Source: Ruminococcaceae bacterium UBA1438 (lineage in GTDB: Bacteria > Bacillota > Clostridia > Oscillospirales > Acutalibacteraceae). From it: a stretch of 14,835 nt of DNA. The translations under genes and the position numbers were made by a program. The stretch lies in NCBI GenBank assembly GCA_002329285.1, contig DCTO01000085.1, forward strand, positions 1 through 14,835, read 5' to 3'. Below, piece after piece: positions 13,788 through 14,835 of the stretch (its first letter is position 1; each line of letters starts with the position of its first letter). Below the pieces are notes generated by a model that was given only the letters and a program-made list of their open reading frames with translations, was not told the origin of the DNA and ran no database searches.

Positions 13788-13816
13788 TTGATTACATCTT
13801 GATTATATGTTAAAAT
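13788..13816 (+). promoter_or_regulatory. Promoter of the LysR-type regulator gene
   Basis: TTGATT (13788-13793) and TAAAAT (13811-13816) are separated by 17 bp, with a start near 13823. The promoter overlaps the divergent operon promoter, whose -10 (13802-13807) lies within this spacer. The two polymerases could not bind together, so the promoters should compete. Confidence 0.5.
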
Positions 13817-13830
13817 TAAACGGATGTAAA
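13802..13830 (-). promoter_or_regulatory. Promoter of the flavodoxin operon
   Basis: On the minus strand TTTACA (13830-13825), a 17-bp spacer and a perfect TATAAT (13807-13802) form a good sigma-70-type promoter. The start would be near 13795, leaving a leader of about 35 bases with the GGAGGT ribosome binding site. Confidence 0.7.
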
Positions 13831-13850
13831 ATGCCAATTGTGCATAGAGG

Positions 13851-13867
13851 TATAACTATTAGTTATA
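13851..13867. promoter_or_regulatory. LysR-type regulator binding palindrome
   Basis: TATAACTATTAGTTATA is a perfect inverted repeat with 8-bp arms around a central T. It contains the T-N11-A pattern (13853 to 13865) of LysR-family recognition sites. Its centre (13859) lies about 64 bp upstream of the predicted operon start, the normal place for the recognition half of a LysR site, and about 36 bp downstream of the predicted lysR start, where it could mediate autorepression. Binding is inferred from motif and position. Confidence 0.7.
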
Positions 13868-13876
13868 GGTGACGTT

Positions 13877-14752
13877 ATGATTGAGATTTATTTGCTTGAA
13901 CAGTTAACGGCTTTTGCAAAACACGGCACGCTTTCCGGCGCGGCGGAGGCGCTTCATATTTCCCAGCCGGCGCTCAGCCGCTCAATGAAGAAAATTGAGG
14001 AGGAGCTTGGCGTTTCTCTTTTTGAAAGGGAAAAAGCAAAAATTTCGCTTAACGAAACTGGCGAGCTTGCCGCCAGGCTTGCAGAGGAGCTTTTGAGCCT
14101 GAATAACGGAATGGTGCGCCGCATCAAGGCGTTTGATCAAAGCCGGCGCAGCATCACAGTCGGCTCCTGCGCGCCTTATCCCACAAGCGCGCTTATGCCA
14201 CTTTTGCAGGAGCATTTCGGCGATATGCTGATAACCTCCGGCCTTGCTGATATGAACAGCATTGAGGCCGGGCTGCTTGATAACACTTATCAGATCGGCA
14301 TATTAAATAGGCCGGCAGAGAGCGAGGAGCTTTTCTGCCAGCGCTTTATCAGCGAGCATTTGTTTATTTCCGTGCCGAAAACGCACAGGCTTGCAAAAAA
14401 GGAATTCATCACCTTTGATGATTTTGAGGGCGAAAGTTTTCTTCTTTTTGAGCACGTGGGCTGCTGGAAGGAACTTTGCCATGATAAAATGAAGGGCGCA
14501 AATTTCCTTATTCAGAACACGATGGATTCGCTTGAGGAGCTCGTCAGAAAAACAGATTTTCCGTGTTTCACAACGGATGCGTTTATGCAAACCTCTCCCC
14601 CTGGCGAAAACAGGGTTATTATTCCGATAGAGGAGCCGGAGGCTTATGAAACCTTTTATATTGCCTGCCTGAATTCAGATAAGAAAAAATACGGCTCCTT
14701 TTTCAGTTCGATCCGCTCCCGTTCAATCCAAGACTCTTCTTATACGGAATAA
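13877..14752 (+). CDS. LysR-family transcriptional regulator
   Basis: The 291-residue protein has an N-terminal winged HTH (residues 4-62: LSGAAEALHISQPALSRSMKKIEEELG, continuing LFER) and an effector domain from about residue 92 (ITVGSCAPYP) to the end. The hinge helix between them is the dimerisation part of the family. The effector is unknown; such regulators usually activate a divergent operon when a small molecule binds, here most likely the flavodoxin operon, perhaps in response to an aldehyde, quinone or other redox signal (inference). AGGTGA precedes the ATG by about 5 bases, and the palindromic site lies within its predicted leader. Confidence 0.94.
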   Translation: MIEIYLLEQLTAFAKHGTLSGAAEALHISQPALSRSMKKIEEELGVSLFEREKAKISLNETGELAARLAEELLSLNNGMVRRIKAFDQSRRSITVGSCAPYPTSALMPLLQEHFGDMLITSGLADMNSIEAGLLDNTYQIGILNRPAESEELFCQRFISEHLFISVPKTHRLAKKEFITFDDFEGESFLLFEHVGCWKELCHDKMKGANFLIQNTMDSLEELVRKTDFPCFTTDAFMQTSPPGENRVIIPIEEPEAYETFYIACLNSDKKKYGSFFSSIRSRSIQDSSYTE

Positions 14753-14835
14753 AAAGCAGGCTGTCCTCATACTGAACTGCTCCAGGTTGTGCAGACAGCA
14801 CAAAAAAGACTACTTGAAGTAGAATATTAAGATTT
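14753..14835. other. Non-coding tail with two inverted repeats
   Basis: No coding sequence can be supported here. GCTGTC (14760-14765) and GACAGC (14794-14799) could pair across a 28-base loop but have no T-run on the plus strand, so this is not a convincing lysR terminator. CTACTTGAAGTAG (14810-14822) is a 13-bp perfect palindrome. The window ends before either can be interpreted. Confidence 0.3.

Overview
The window looks like the chromosome of a low-to-mid GC Gram-positive anaerobe of the class Clostridia, probably a gut Oscillospiraceae/Ruminococcaceae-type organism. The signs are strong AGGAGG-like ribosome binding sites, a cell-wall-binding-repeat surface protein, a flavodoxin plus flavodoxin/ferredoxin fusion gene pair, a zinc-type macrodomain protein and sigma-70-type promoters. 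This placement is inferred from gene content, not from a marker gene. There are no CRISPR arrays, rRNA genes or recognisable insertion sequences.

Left part (1-2780, minus strand). A two-component system (OmpR-type response regulator, then the N-terminal part of its sensor kinase, cut by the window edge) is preceded by an 11-bp-period direct repeat that looks like the regulator's own binding site. Upstream lies a regulator with two tandem helix-turn-helix domains and a large C-terminal region of unknown function. It is transcribed divergently from the surface-protein gene. The 201-bp gap between them holds a 31-bp palindrome built of four TTGYCA hexamers, a good candidate operator for the double-HTH protein.

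Centre (2781-8977). One gene of 2,044 codons encodes a secreted, acidic, tyrosine-rich protein: signal peptide, eleven degenerate repeats of about 113-133 residues (likely beta-sandwich), two further domains, a CxxC module, and about 18 C-terminal aromatic cell-wall/choline-binding-type repeats. It ends at a UUCG-loop terminator.

Middle right (8990-10431). A single-domain rhodanese with a near-leaderless promoter is followed by tRNA-Asn(GTT) with its own promoter and terminator, then by a Zn-dependent-type macrodomain ADP-ribosyl hydrolase gene. A terminator usable from both sides separates these from the convergent operon.

Right part (10444-14752). A six-unit minus-strand operon runs flavodoxin > flavodoxin/2x[4Fe-4S] fusion > wrecked iron-dependent alcohol dehydrogenase > aldo/keto reductase > C-terminally truncated flavodoxin-like lipoprotein > GNAT acetyltransferase. 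A divergent LysR-type regulator faces it, with overlapping promoters and a perfect 17-bp palindrome of the T-N11-A class centred near -64 of the operon. The unit looks like a LysR-controlled electron-transfer/carbonyl-reduction operon that is partly decaying.
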